DNA of 5,897 nucleotides from Ruminococcus sp. (GCA_023667385.1 JAMPAE010000103.1:1-5897); one strand, 5' to 3'. Counted from the first letter of the stretch, positions 1-5,897 are shown. The notes: a model not told the origin generated them from the letters alone. Program-made: numbers and translations.

Positions 1-1140
1 AAACCGTTCAACAGTATTCTTGATCTTCTTCTCATGGGCGAGGGCAAGGAACTTAACATCCTTGACATTCTCAAGCTCGGCGGCGGAAACGGTTATGATT
101 ATGCAATCATCCCGATTCTTGAAGCATTCGGTCTTGAAGCAAATGAGGTTCTGAACTTCAATGAATATAAGAAGCTTGTTGAAAAGGATGATTCAGAACT
201 TCTCGGTTATATCCTTGAGAAGATTGCAGACTTTGCAGATGAACTTCTTGATAAACCTGTTGACACACTGCTCACAATTCTCCCGAACGTTGCATACTTC
301 ATTTCTAACGAAGGTGTATACCTTGCAGTCAGAAATCTTGTTGCTCCGTTGTTCGCAATCGTTGATGTATTCACCTCTGCATACGGTATTGACCTTGCAA
401 GTATGCTCAATGTTTCAAAGCTGCTTCACAACATCAATATCGGCATCCAGGTTCTCGGTGCTAAGTATGACTTCAAGATTCCTGAAATCGACTTCCTGAA
501 ACTTGCACAGCAGGGCGGCACATCAACCAAGGAAGTTGCAACATCACGTTCATATGCTGCAAGCTCATATGAGAAACCGACAGATCCGTTCGTAGTTCGT
601 GAAAACACTCCGAACAAGAGAACACAGACCTTCGTAGTTTCAGATAAGGGTGACACATTGACACTCGTTCTCACATGGGCTCTCGAAATGTTCGGCGATC
701 AGCATAACAGAGATGCACTTGTTAACTGGCTTGCAGGCGTCTTCAAGATTGACGGCGGCGCAAAACAGATTGTTGCATACGGCATCAACAAGATGTTCGA
801 TACCTGCACGAAGTACGAAGTACCTGACATCATTGTTGCATCACTGTTTGAAATCTTCGGCATCGGCATCACCGTTGACATGACATTCAGAAAGGATGTT
901 GCAAACCTCAACAAGATTTGGGAAGACATCTTCGGTGCTCTTGCATCCAACGAATACTGCATCTATTGCAGCATCGCTGAGGTAATGGAGAACCTGACCG
1001 GAGTTTGGAATGACACCATCGGCAGCTCAGAAGACTACCACGGTGCAGTTCAGGAAGCTGAAAAGACTTTGAACTGGTTCCAGAGATTCTTCCTCAAGAT
1101 CAAGCAGTTCTTCCAGAAGATCTTCGGTATCTTCAAGTAA
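1..1140 (+). CDS. C-terminal part of a large, probably secreted or surface protein of unknown function (5' truncated)
   Basis: The frame is open from base 1, so the gene begins upstream; the in-frame ATG at 34 has no Shine-Dalgarno and is internal. The visible 379 residues are mostly amphipathic helical segments rich in Leu, Ile, Phe and Ala. A polar Ser/Thr/Pro-rich linker at about 520-655 (TSTKEVATSRSYAASSYEKP and following residues) separates two helical halves. The protein has only three Cys, near its end: one codon at 805-807 and a CxxC pair (CIYC) at 958-969. The last about 22 residues form a Trp/Phe/Ile-rich, Lys-rich tail (ends KIFGIFK). I recognise the style of long extracellular proteins of gut Ruminococcaceae but no named domain, and I assign no function. 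Secretion is inferred, since the signal peptide would lie outside the window. Codon use is strongly biased (AAG over AAA, TTC over TTT), unlike the next gene, suggesting high expression. Confidence 0.75.
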   Translation, partial: KPFNSILDLLLMGEGKELNILDILKLGGGNGYDYAIIPILEAFGLEANEVLNFNEYKKLVEKDDSELLGYILEKIADFADELLDKPVDTLLTILPNVAYFISNEGVYLAVRNLVAPLFAIVDVFTSAYGIDLASMLNVSKLLHNINIGIQVLGAKYDFKIPEIDFLKLAQQGGTSTKEVATSRSYAASSYEKPTDPFVVRENTPNKRTQTFVVSDKGDTLTLVLTWALEMFGDQHNRDALVNWLAGVFKIDGGAKQIVAYGINKMFDTCTKYEVPDIIVASLFEIFGIGITVDMTFRKDVANLNKIWEDIFGALASNEYCIYCSIAEVMENLTGVWNDTIGSSEDYHGAVQEAEKTLNWFQRFFLKIKQFFQKIFGIFK

Positions 1141-1169
1141 GAATAACAATTCGGTGAGAACCGTAAAGA

Positions 1170-1199
1170 AAAGTCCCGGCTCATGTGAGTCGGGACTTT
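1170..1199 (+). terminator. Rho-independent terminator of the upstream surface-protein gene
   Basis: AAAGTCCCG (1170-1178) pairs perfectly with CGGGACTTT (1191-1199). The stem continues inward through a G-U pair and CTC/GAG, leaving an ATGT loop: about 13 pairs in all. An A-rich run precedes it and a T-rich stretch (TTTCGTTT) follows. It starts about 30 bases after the stop codon at 1138-1140. A weaker 4-pair hairpin (CGGT/ACCG, 1152-1163) lies just before it. Confidence 0.88.
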
Positions 1200-1236
1200 C
1201 GTTTAATGAGAATCTTGCCCGCATATTTTTTTGTGG

Positions 1237-1265
1237 TTGACAAACTGTAAGTTTTATGATTGAAT
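1237..1265 (+). promoter_or_regulatory. Sigma-A type promoter for the DUF5131-MFS unit
   Basis: A consensus -35 box TTGACA (1237-1242) is followed after exactly 17 bases by TTGAAT (1260-1265), a 4/6 match to the -10 box. An extended -10 TG sits at 1257-1258. Transcription would start near 1272, giving a leader of only about 24 bases. The promoter lies directly after the terminator at 1170-1199, so this unit is probably transcribed independently. I see no inverted repeat over it. Confidence 0.65.
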
Positions 1266-1295
1266 AGGCAAAGATGAACTTTAGGAGGTGTAACA

Positions 1296-2048
1296 ATGCT
1301 GTGGAATCCGTGGCACGGCTGCCACAAGTGCAGTCCGGGATGCATGAATTGCTATGTATATTATCTTGACAGCACACGCCAAAAGGACGCATCAGTTGTT
1401 ACACGCTCAAAAACAAATTTTAACTTGCCCTTGAAAAAAGACAGAGCCGGCAATTTTAAGATACATCCCGGCATGGAGCTTGCAACCTGCTTCACCTCAG
1501 ATTTTTTCATTGAAGAAGCTGACGAATGGCGCAGTGAGGCGTGGAAAATCATCAAACAGCGCAGCGACGTGAACTTTTTGATTTGCACAAAGCGGATTCA
1601 CCGCTTCAACGACTGTTTGCCTGATGATTGGGGCGATGGCTATGATAATGTGCACATTGCCGTAAGCTGTGAAACACAGGCTAAAGCCGATGAGCGGCTG
1701 CCGATTTTGCTAAGCATCAAAGCCAAGGAAAAATACATCTTTGCCGCACCGATTTTGGAGGACATTGATTTCAGCCGCCATCTTGCAAGCGGCGAAATTG
1801 CAATGGTATCGGTTGGCGGAGAATCTTATAAAAATGCACGTGTTTGCAATTTTGACTGGGTACGACACATCAAAGAAACGTGCGATGAATACAACGTGAA
1901 ATTCGATTTTCATCAGACCGGCTCAAATTTTGTGATGAACGGCAAAAGATATAAAATCAACCACAAAGATGAATATTTACAGGCAAAAAAAGGCATGGCA
2001 CTGCTTGAAAAACAGGAAAAGGAACGAAATCATGAGCATAAGAAATAA
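1296..2048 (+). CDS. DUF5131 family protein (phage Gp37/Gp68-like, radical-SAM-like Cys motif)
   Basis: This 250-residue protein belongs to the DUF5131/Gp37_Gp68 family. Family signatures run in order: WNPWHGC near the N-terminus, SPGCMNCY (residues 13-20), TKR (98-100), a VSCET...DER segment (123-134), VGGES...AR (173-182) and FHQTG (205-209), the last replacing the family's usual FKQWG-like end. The Cys cluster is C9, C12, C16, C19. C9-x6-C16-x2-C19 is the usual family arrangement as I know it; C12 adds a CxxxCxxC spacing like that of radical SAM enzymes, which bind a 4Fe-4S cluster. No reaction is established for the family, and catalysis here is inference. No signal peptide or membrane segment is seen, so it should be cytoplasmic. 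The start is supported by AGGAGG at 1283-1288, seven bases before the ATG. The gene's 3' end overlaps the transporter start. Lysine codons are mostly AAA, unlike the upstream gene. Confidence 0.9.
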   Translation: MLWNPWHGCHKCSPGCMNCYVYYLDSTRQKDASVVTRSKTNFNLPLKKDRAGNFKIHPGMELATCFTSDFFIEEADEWRSEAWKIIKQRSDVNFLICTKRIHRFNDCLPDDWGDGYDNVHIAVSCETQAKADERLPILLSIKAKEKYIFAAPILEDIDFSRHLASGEIAMVSVGGESYKNARVCNFDWVRHIKETCDEYNVKFDFHQTGSNFVMNGKRYKINHKDEYLQAKKGMALLEKQEKERNHEHKK

Positions 2049-3228
2049 CTTTAAACACACAATTTTCGCAAGCTACACAGGGTATTTTGTGCAGGCAATA
2101 ATCAACAATTTCACCCCGTTGCTGTTTCTGACATTTCAAAACAACTTCGGTTTTTCCTACCGTGAGATTTCCCTGCTGATTGTCATCAACTTTGTTGTTC
2201 AGCTTTTCATCGACCTGTTTTCCGCAGGATTCATTGACAGAATCGGCTATCGTAAATGTATCGTTGCAGCGCATTTCCTGGCGGCGGCAGGTCTTGTTTG
2301 TCTTGGCAATCTGCCTTTTCTGCTTCCGAATCCCTATCTCGCAATTGTAATTTCAATTCTGATTTATGCAACGGGCAGCGGCTTAATTGAGGTCATTATA
2401 AGTCCGCTGGTTGAAGCCTGCCCAACTGAAAATAAATCAGCCTCCATGAGCCTGCTCCATTCGTTTTATTGCTGGGGACAAATGAGTGTTGTTGCGCTGT
2501 CAACCCTGTTTTTCGTAACAGCCGGCATAAGTAACTGGCGTGTGCTCGCCGTTTTATGGGCGGTGGTACCGTTTGTTAATGCAATTTATTTGATGCTGGT
2601 TCCGTTTCCAAAAATGCTTGATGAATATAAAGGGATGGGAATCAGAAGCCTTGTCAAAACGAAGATGTTCCTCATTTGCGCTGTAATCATGTTCTGCGCA
2701 GGCGCAAGCGAGCTTGCAATGAGTCAGTGGGCGTCAGCGTTTGCTGAGTCGGCGCTCAACGTCTCCAAAACAACAGGAGATTTGCTCGGCCCGTGTATGT
2801 TTGCCGCTTTGATGGGTACTGCCCGTGTGCTTTATGCAAAACTCAGTGAAAAGGTATCGCTCAAGATGTTCATGATTGGTTCAGCCACTCTCTGCGTGTT
2901 TAGCTATCTGCTGACTTCACTTTCACCGTGGCCGATTGTGTCACTCATAGGCTGCGGACTTTGCGGATTTTCGGTTGGCGTCATGTGGCCGGGAACATTC
3001 AGCCTTTCAACAAAAAAGATTCCGCAGGGAGGTACGGCAATGTTTGCCCTGCTGGCTCTGTTTGGCGACCTTGGTTGTTCAACAGGTCCTGCCGCAATCG
3101 GATATACGGCAAGCTTTTTTGGTGACGACCTTGGAAAAGGCATGATTTTTGCCGTTGTATTCCCGATGGTACTGATTTTGATGATGATAATGATGAAAGA
3201 TGAGAAGAAAATGACGGCAAGAAAGTGA
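2032..3228 (+). CDS. Major facilitator superfamily (MFS) transporter, substrate unknown
   Basis: This 398-residue integral membrane protein has about 12 hydrophobic helices, the usual MFS size. The loop after helix 2 carries a motif-A-like sequence, GFIDRIGYRK (residues 66-75, with D69, R70 and R74). Helix 4 contains E120 and is followed by SPLVEA. A conserved-looking LHSFYCWGQ segment (142-150) opens helix 5. Helix 7 carries AGASE with QW following (E227, W233). These buried polar residues suit a proton- or solute-coupled carrier, but the substrate and direction cannot be read from sequence. I chose ATG 2032 over the in-frame ATG at 1969: the extra 21 residues would be polar and Lys-rich, would lie within the upstream gene, and lack a clear Shine-Dalgarno. 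AAGGAA at 2019-2024 sits seven bases before 2032. The 17-base overlap with the DUF5131 gene implies co-transcription and probably translational coupling. Confidence 0.88.
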   Translation: MSIRNNFKHTIFASYTGYFVQAIINNFTPLLFLTFQNNFGFSYREISLLIVINFVVQLFIDLFSAGFIDRIGYRKCIVAAHFLAAAGLVCLGNLPFLLPNPYLAIVISILIYATGSGLIEVIISPLVEACPTENKSASMSLLHSFYCWGQMSVVALSTLFFVTAGISNWRVLAVLWAVVPFVNAIYLMLVPFPKMLDEYKGMGIRSLVKTKMFLICAVIMFCAGASELAMSQWASAFAESALNVSKTTGDLLGPCMFAALMGTARVLYAKLSEKVSLKMFMIGSATLCVFSYLLTSLSPWPIVSLIGCGLCGFSVGVMWPGTFSLSTKKIPQGGTAMFALLALFGDLGCSTGPAAIGYTASFFGDDLGKGMIFAVVFPMVLILMMIMMKDEKKMTARK

Positions 3229-3238
3229 TGATAAACAT

Positions 3239-3265
3239 AAACAGTGCAGATTACCTGCACTGTTT
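3239..3265 (+). terminator. Rho-independent terminator of the DUF5131-MFS unit
   Basis: AAACAGTGCAG (3239-3249) pairs perfectly with CTGCACTGTTT (3255-3265), giving an 11-pair stem with an ATTAC loop. T-rich sequence follows (TTTT at 3263-3266, then TTTTT at 3270-3274). It begins about ten bases after the transporter stop codon. The A-rich 5' flank is weak as a minus-strand U-tract, so it mainly serves the plus strand. Confidence 0.88.
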
Positions 3266-3319
3266 TACATTTTTAATAAAAAACCGAAAGCTTTTATCTA
3301 ACATAATTCACGGTTGTGT

Positions 3320-3365
3320 AACAATTGTTTCAATTATTTGAAATTTGACAATTGACAGTTTGTCA
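3320..3365. promoter_or_regulatory. Cluster of inverted repeats over the ligase promoter, candidate operator
   Basis: Three short dyads lie within 46 bases: the palindrome AACAATTGTT (3320-3329), TTTCAA-TTAT-TTGAAA (3328-3343) and TGACA-GTT-TGTCA (3353-3365). The third begins inside the -35 box and runs into the -35/-10 spacer, where a bound repressor would block RNA polymerase. The other two lie just upstream, where an activator or second dimer could bind. I do not recognise the motif as the site of a named regulator, and no regulator gene is in the window. AT-rich DNA gives short palindromes by chance, so this is a suggestion. Confidence 0.4.
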
Positions 3366-3380
3366 CATTAAGAATAGAAT
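3352..3380 (+). promoter_or_regulatory. Strong sigma-A promoter of the adenylate-forming ligase gene
   Basis: TTGACA (3352-3357) is a perfect -35 box. Exactly 17 bases later lies TAGAAT (3375-3380), a 5/6 match to the -10 box. A second TTGACA (3345-3350) lies seven bases upstream, giving the tandem TTGACAATTGACA; it would need a 24-base spacer to use the same -10, so the downstream copy is the better -35. Transcription should start near 3387, leaving a leader of about 64 bases that ends in AGGAGG (3439-3444), six bases before the ATG. The leader shows no recognisable riboswitch. Confidence 0.78.
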
Positions 3381-3450
3381 ACAAAGTGTAAAAATTATGA
3401 CATACTGTAATCTTGAATGAAATCAGGATTTTGCAGACAGGAGGATTTAA

Positions 3451-5160
3451 ATGGCAACAATTACATATGATGAATATAGGGTTCCAAAGGAACATTATCT
3501 TGCTATCCCCGAAAATCAGTCATGCTATGAATATGTTCAAGAATGTTATGCAAGGGTTTCAAAAGACATCGGAGATTACACTGCTTTTGTAATTCCTGTT
3601 GCAGATCAGACTTCAGAAACAAAAATGAGCAAGCTTTTTGCCGATGTTGAAAAGCTCGCTTCTTATCTTGCTTTAAAAGGGCTCAAAAAAGGCGATGTAT
3701 ACACAGTGTTTCTTCCAACCTGCTCTCATGCTTTCACGGCATTTTATGCGCTTAATAAGCTTGGAATCATTGCAAACTTTGTTCATCCGCTGACCCCGCC
3801 GCAGGCTCTTGAGCAAATCATGAAGCTGACAAAGTCAAATGGTCTGTTCATCCTTGATATTGCCGCTGCTCCGTTTGCTTCAGTCATTGCGCAGTATCCC
3901 ACAATAGTTTGCTCTGTTTCGGATTATTGCGATGGCACCGCATATAAATACGCAGTATACAACGAAATGCAAAACGCCAAAGTTCCTGAATGTGACACTG
4001 TTGTCAAGTTCAAAGACATCATGGCAATGGATCTTCCGGAAGTACCGACTGTCAAAGGTATCGGTAAAGAAGTTGGCTTTTATCTTCATGGCGGCGGAAC
4101 AACAGGCAAAAGTAAAACCGTAATTCACACAAGTTACGTTTTTAACTCACTTGCATATAAGCTCTATCTTCTTGATGAGGAGCATGATTACGAAACAGCT
4201 CATGCACTTTGTGTGCTTCCGTGCTTTCATGCGTTTGGCTTGGGCGGTTCAATGCATTATGCGCTTTGCAATGCATATAAACCGATTGTTATGCCAAAAT
4301 TTGACCCGGTTCAGGCTAATGAGCTTATCAGAAAATATAACGTTATTGAAATTCTTGGTGTGCCGAAGATGTTCCAGAAGATGATTGACTGTGACAACTT
4401 TGAAAATGAGGGCACGAAAAATCTTGCAATGTGCTTTGCGGGCGGCGACATCGTAAGCGATGCATTGCTCAACAGATTTGACGGACTGATGGAAAAACAC
4501 GGCGCAACTGCAAGGCTTGGCAGAGGATACGGTCTGACAGAAATGTGCGGCGTTATGACAAGCAACGGCGGCGCTCATTATAAGAAGGAATCTTCAGGCT
4601 ATCCGCTTGCAGGTGTTACAATTGAAATTTGGGACGATGAGGGCAATCCACTTCCCGCAGGTGAAAGCGGCGAAATTGTTGCACGTGGTGACCTGATGAT
4701 GCAAGGCTATCTTCCCGATGGTGTTGTGACCGATGACGGCATTTATGTTGACGAAAACGGCACGAAGTGGATCAGAACCGGTGACATTGGCTATCTTGAC
4801 GAAGATGGATATATATATTTCACTTCACGTAAAAAGAGAATCATCATCATTGCCGGCTATAATATTTATCCAAGCTCAATTGAAGAATGCGTGGACAAGC
4901 TTGATTATATCAGCGAGGTTTGCGCAGTTCAGGGATATGATGAAAACACAGGCAAGCCGCTTGTTAAGCTCTGTGTATCATTTGCTGAAAGTGTTGAGGA
5001 TAAAGAGAAAGCACTTGATGACCTCAAGGCATACTGTGCAGCAAATATTGAGGGCTATGGCTGCCCGAGAAAATATGAGGTTTATGACTTGCTTCCGAGA
5101 ACAAAGATGGACAAGATTGACTTCATGAAGCTCAGCGACAAAGCACTCGCAACGGTATAA
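3451..5160 (+). CDS. Class I adenylate-forming enzyme, acyl/aryl-CoA ligase type (AMP-dependent synthetase)
   Basis: This 569-residue protein is full length for the ANL superfamily, which activates a carboxylic acid with ATP to an acyl-AMP and usually transfers it to CoA. The phosphate-binding loop is GGTTGKSK (215-222). PCFHAFGL carries the substrate-pocket aromatic/His segment. YGLTE is at 360-364, and RTGD (442-445) supplies the Asp that contacts the ATP ribose. The hinge region SRKKRIIIIAGYNIYP spans 459-474, and the C-terminal PRTKMDK (549-555) places the expected adenylation Lys at K555. Two positions differ from the usual consensus: Ser replaces Pro in the loop (TTGxPK) and Asp replaces Gly in TxxGK. 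No signal peptide or carrier-protein domain is present, so a free-standing cytoplasmic ligase is most likely. The substrate (fatty, aromatic or bile acid) cannot be deduced. The gene is monocistronic, with its own promoter and terminator. AGGAGG six bases upstream fixes the start. Confidence 0.9.
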   Translation: MATITYDEYRVPKEHYLAIPENQSCYEYVQECYARVSKDIGDYTAFVIPVADQTSETKMSKLFADVEKLASYLALKGLKKGDVYTVFLPTCSHAFTAFYALNKLGIIANFVHPLTPPQALEQIMKLTKSNGLFILDIAAAPFASVIAQYPTIVCSVSDYCDGTAYKYAVYNEMQNAKVPECDTVVKFKDIMAMDLPEVPTVKGIGKEVGFYLHGGGTTGKSKTVIHTSYVFNSLAYKLYLLDEEHDYETAHALCVLPCFHAFGLGGSMHYALCNAYKPIVMPKFDPVQANELIRKYNVIEILGVPKMFQKMIDCDNFENEGTKNLAMCFAGGDIVSDALLNRFDGLMEKHGATARLGRGYGLTEMCGVMTSNGGAHYKKESSGYPLAGVTIEIWDDEGNPLPAGESGEIVARGDLMMQGYLPDGVVTDDGIYVDENGTKWIRTGDIGYLDEDGYIYFTSRKKRIIIIAGYNIYPSSIEECVDKLDYISEVCAVQGYDENTGKPLVKLCVSFAESVEDKEKALDDLKAYCAANIEGYGCPRKYEVYDLLPRTKMDKIDFMKLSDKALATV

Positions 5161-5191
5161 ACATCGAAAGTTCTGAATTGAATCTATATAA

Positions 5192-5223
5192 AAATTACGG
5201 CAGCCACGTGGTTGCCGTAATTT
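5192..5223. terminator. Bidirectional Rho-independent terminator between convergent genes
   Basis: AAATTACGGCA (5192-5202) pairs perfectly with TGCCGTAATTT (5213-5223). A G-U pair and CC/GG extend the stem inward around CCACGTGG (5204-5211), for about 14 pairs. TTTGTTTTA follows on the plus strand. On the minus strand the AAAAA at 5190-5194 reads as a T-run. It therefore suits both the ligase, which ends 31 bases upstream, and the convergent SDR gene. Confidence 0.87.
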
Positions 5224-5250
5224 GTTTTATGCTAATGATACCATTTAAGT

Positions 5251-5272
5251 TGTTGCGGCATTATCCGCAATA
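5251..5272. repeat. Small hairpin downstream of the SDR gene
   Basis: TTGCGG (5253-5258) pairs with CCGCAA (5265-5270) around a CATTAT loop; a G-U and a T-A pair extend the stem to eight. It lies about 20 bases past the SDR stop codon in the minus-strand transcript. No T-run follows on either strand, so it is a poor terminator by itself. It could protect the mRNA 3' end. A separate palindrome, GTTTGCAAAC (5279-5288), lies between it and the stop codon. Confidence 0.4.
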
Positions 5273-5290
5273 TGAGTCGTTTGCAAACAC

Positions 5291-5897
5291 TTAACCTGCG
5301 CTTGAGTAGCCGCCGTCAATGATCAGTGATGCGCCTGTGATGTAATCTGCAAGGTTTGATGACAAAAACAGCACCGAGCCGATGACGTCCTCAGGTTTTC
5401 CAAGGCGTTTCATCGGGATTCTCAGGTTCATATATCCCATCCACTGCGGATTTTCCATGTTTTCTTTAATCAGCGGTGTTTCAATAAATCCGGGGCAAAC
5501 GCAGTTAACTTGAATGTTGAATCTTGCCCATTCACCTGCAAGAGATTTTGTCATTTGCAAAATTGCGCCTTTGCTTGCGCTGTAAGCAACCGCATTCGGA
5601 ACACCGATGAAAGCACTAAGTGAGCACATATTGATGATTTTGCCGCTCCTTTGCGGAATCATGAACTCAGTTGCAATTTTCTGCGAAAAGAAGAAGTGAC
5701 TTGTCAGGTTGAGATTAATTACCCTCTCCCAACCTTCATGTGTTTCATTGATGCTGCGCACATTTGCACCGGTGCCTGCATTGTTAATGAGAATATCAAC
5801 CTTACCGGTATTAGCCTTGATGCAGTCGATAACCTTTTGAGTGTCCTCGTCCTTTGTCATGTCAGCGGTGACAGTGAAAATTTTTTCTGCGCCGAAT
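5291..5897 (-). CDS. Short-chain dehydrogenase/reductase (SDR), N-terminus beyond window
   Basis: This is a classical SDR that reads leftward from beyond the window edge to a TAA at 5291-5293. The frame stays open to 5897, and the residues before the in-frame ATG at 5858-5860 (GAEKIFTVTAD) fit the SDR fold, so that ATG is internal. About 201 residues are visible of an expected 250 or so; the missing part should contain the TGxxxGIG nucleotide-binding loop. Visible signatures are NNAG (codons 5785-5774), the catalytic YSASK (Tyr codon 5584-5582, Lys 5572-5570) and the catalytic Ser 13 residues before the Tyr (MCSLS). PGFIETP follows, then the usual C-terminal RLGKPEDV...FLSS...YITG...DGGY. The enzyme should oxidise or reduce an alcohol/ketone with NAD(P)(H). 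The C-terminal part resembles sugar-acid dehydrogenases and FabG-like reductases equally, so no substrate is assigned. It converges on the ligase gene across a shared terminator. Confidence 0.9.
   Translation of the reverse strand, partial: FGAEKIFTVTADMTKDEDTQKVIDCIKANTGKVDILINNAGTGANVRSINETHEGWERVINLNLTSHFFFSQKIATEFMIPQRSGKIINMCSLSAFIGVPNAVAYSASKGAILQMTKSLAGEWARFNIQVNCVCPGFIETPLIKENMENPQWMGYMNLRIPMKRLGKPEDVIGSVLFLSSNLADYITGASLIIDGGYSSAG

Noticed and set aside
34..36. ATG as the start of the first gene
   Set aside because: The frame is open upstream to base 1 with protein-like sequence of the same character, and no Shine-Dalgarno precedes the ATG.
1226..1232. Run of seven T as a second terminator tail
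   Set aside because: No stable hairpin lies directly upstream of it. It is more likely AT-rich DNA upstream of the -35 box.
1027..1392. 121-codon open frame on the minus strand spanning the first terminator and the DUF5131 start
   Set aside because: It runs through a strong terminator and promoter, its composition mirrors the plus-strand genes, and it has no recognisable motif. It is an antisense shadow.
1969..1971. Upstream ATG as the start of the MFS transporter
   Set aside because: It adds 21 polar, Lys/Arg-rich residues inside the previous gene and lacks a good ribosome binding site. ATG 2032 has AAGGAA at proper spacing and gives a normal MFS N-terminus.
3177..3210. GATGATGATAATGATGA-like repeat as a microsatellite or array
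   Set aside because: It is short and imperfect, and encodes the Met/Ile-rich end of the last transporter helix and the charged C-terminus.
4249..4578. 109-codon minus-strand frame inside the ligase gene
   Set aside because: It lies wholly opposite well-supported ligase motifs, has no ribosome binding site, and resembles no known protein.
5858..5860. ATG as the true start of the SDR
   Set aside because: It would omit the nucleotide-binding TGxxxGIG region, and the frame continues upstream to the window edge with SDR-like residues.
3451..5897. Bile-acid (bai-type) ligase plus hydroxysteroid dehydrogenase cluster
   Set aside because: The ligase and SDR types would fit, but the genes are convergent, separately terminated and lack other bai partners. 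Nothing in the motifs points to bile acids.

Overview
The window looks like chromosomal DNA from an anaerobic, gut-type Firmicute of the class Clostridia, probably near Ruminococcus/Oscillospiraceae. Three things point there: strong AGGAGG ribosome binding sites, sigma-70/sigma-A promoters with TTGACA boxes, and the protein types present. The placement is inferred from style; there is no rRNA or other marker gene. I see no mobile element, CRISPR array, tRNA or rRNA. No gene-free stretch exceeds 300 bases; the longest are 3229-3450 and 1141-1295.

Layout, left to right. (1) Positions 1-1140 (+) hold the 3' end of a long gene for a probably secreted or surface protein of unknown function. It ends in a Phe/Lys-rich amphipathic tail and is closed by a strong terminator at 1170-1199. 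(2) A promoter at 1237-1265 drives a two-gene unit: a DUF5131 (phage Gp37/Gp68-like, radical-SAM-like cysteine motif) protein at 1296-2048, and a 12-helix MFS transporter at 2032-3228 that overlaps it by 17 bases. A terminator at 3239-3265 closes the unit. (3) An AT-rich intergenic region (3267-3450) carries a very good promoter with inverted repeats laid over and beside it. It drives a monocistronic class I acyl/aryl-CoA ligase-type adenylate-forming enzyme at 3451-5160. (4) A hairpin with T-runs on both sides (5192-5223) separates the ligase from a convergent, truncated short-chain dehydrogenase/reductase gene on the minus strand (5291-5897), whose N-terminal cofactor-binding segment lies beyond the window.

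The ligase and the SDR could in principle act on related carboxylic acid or alcohol substrates, but they are convergent and separately terminated, so the sequence does not show that they work together. The tightest functional link is the overlapping DUF5131-MFS pair. I found no unmistakably new defence or mobile system. That pair, the tail of the surface protein and the operator-like ligase promoter are the points most worth a second look.
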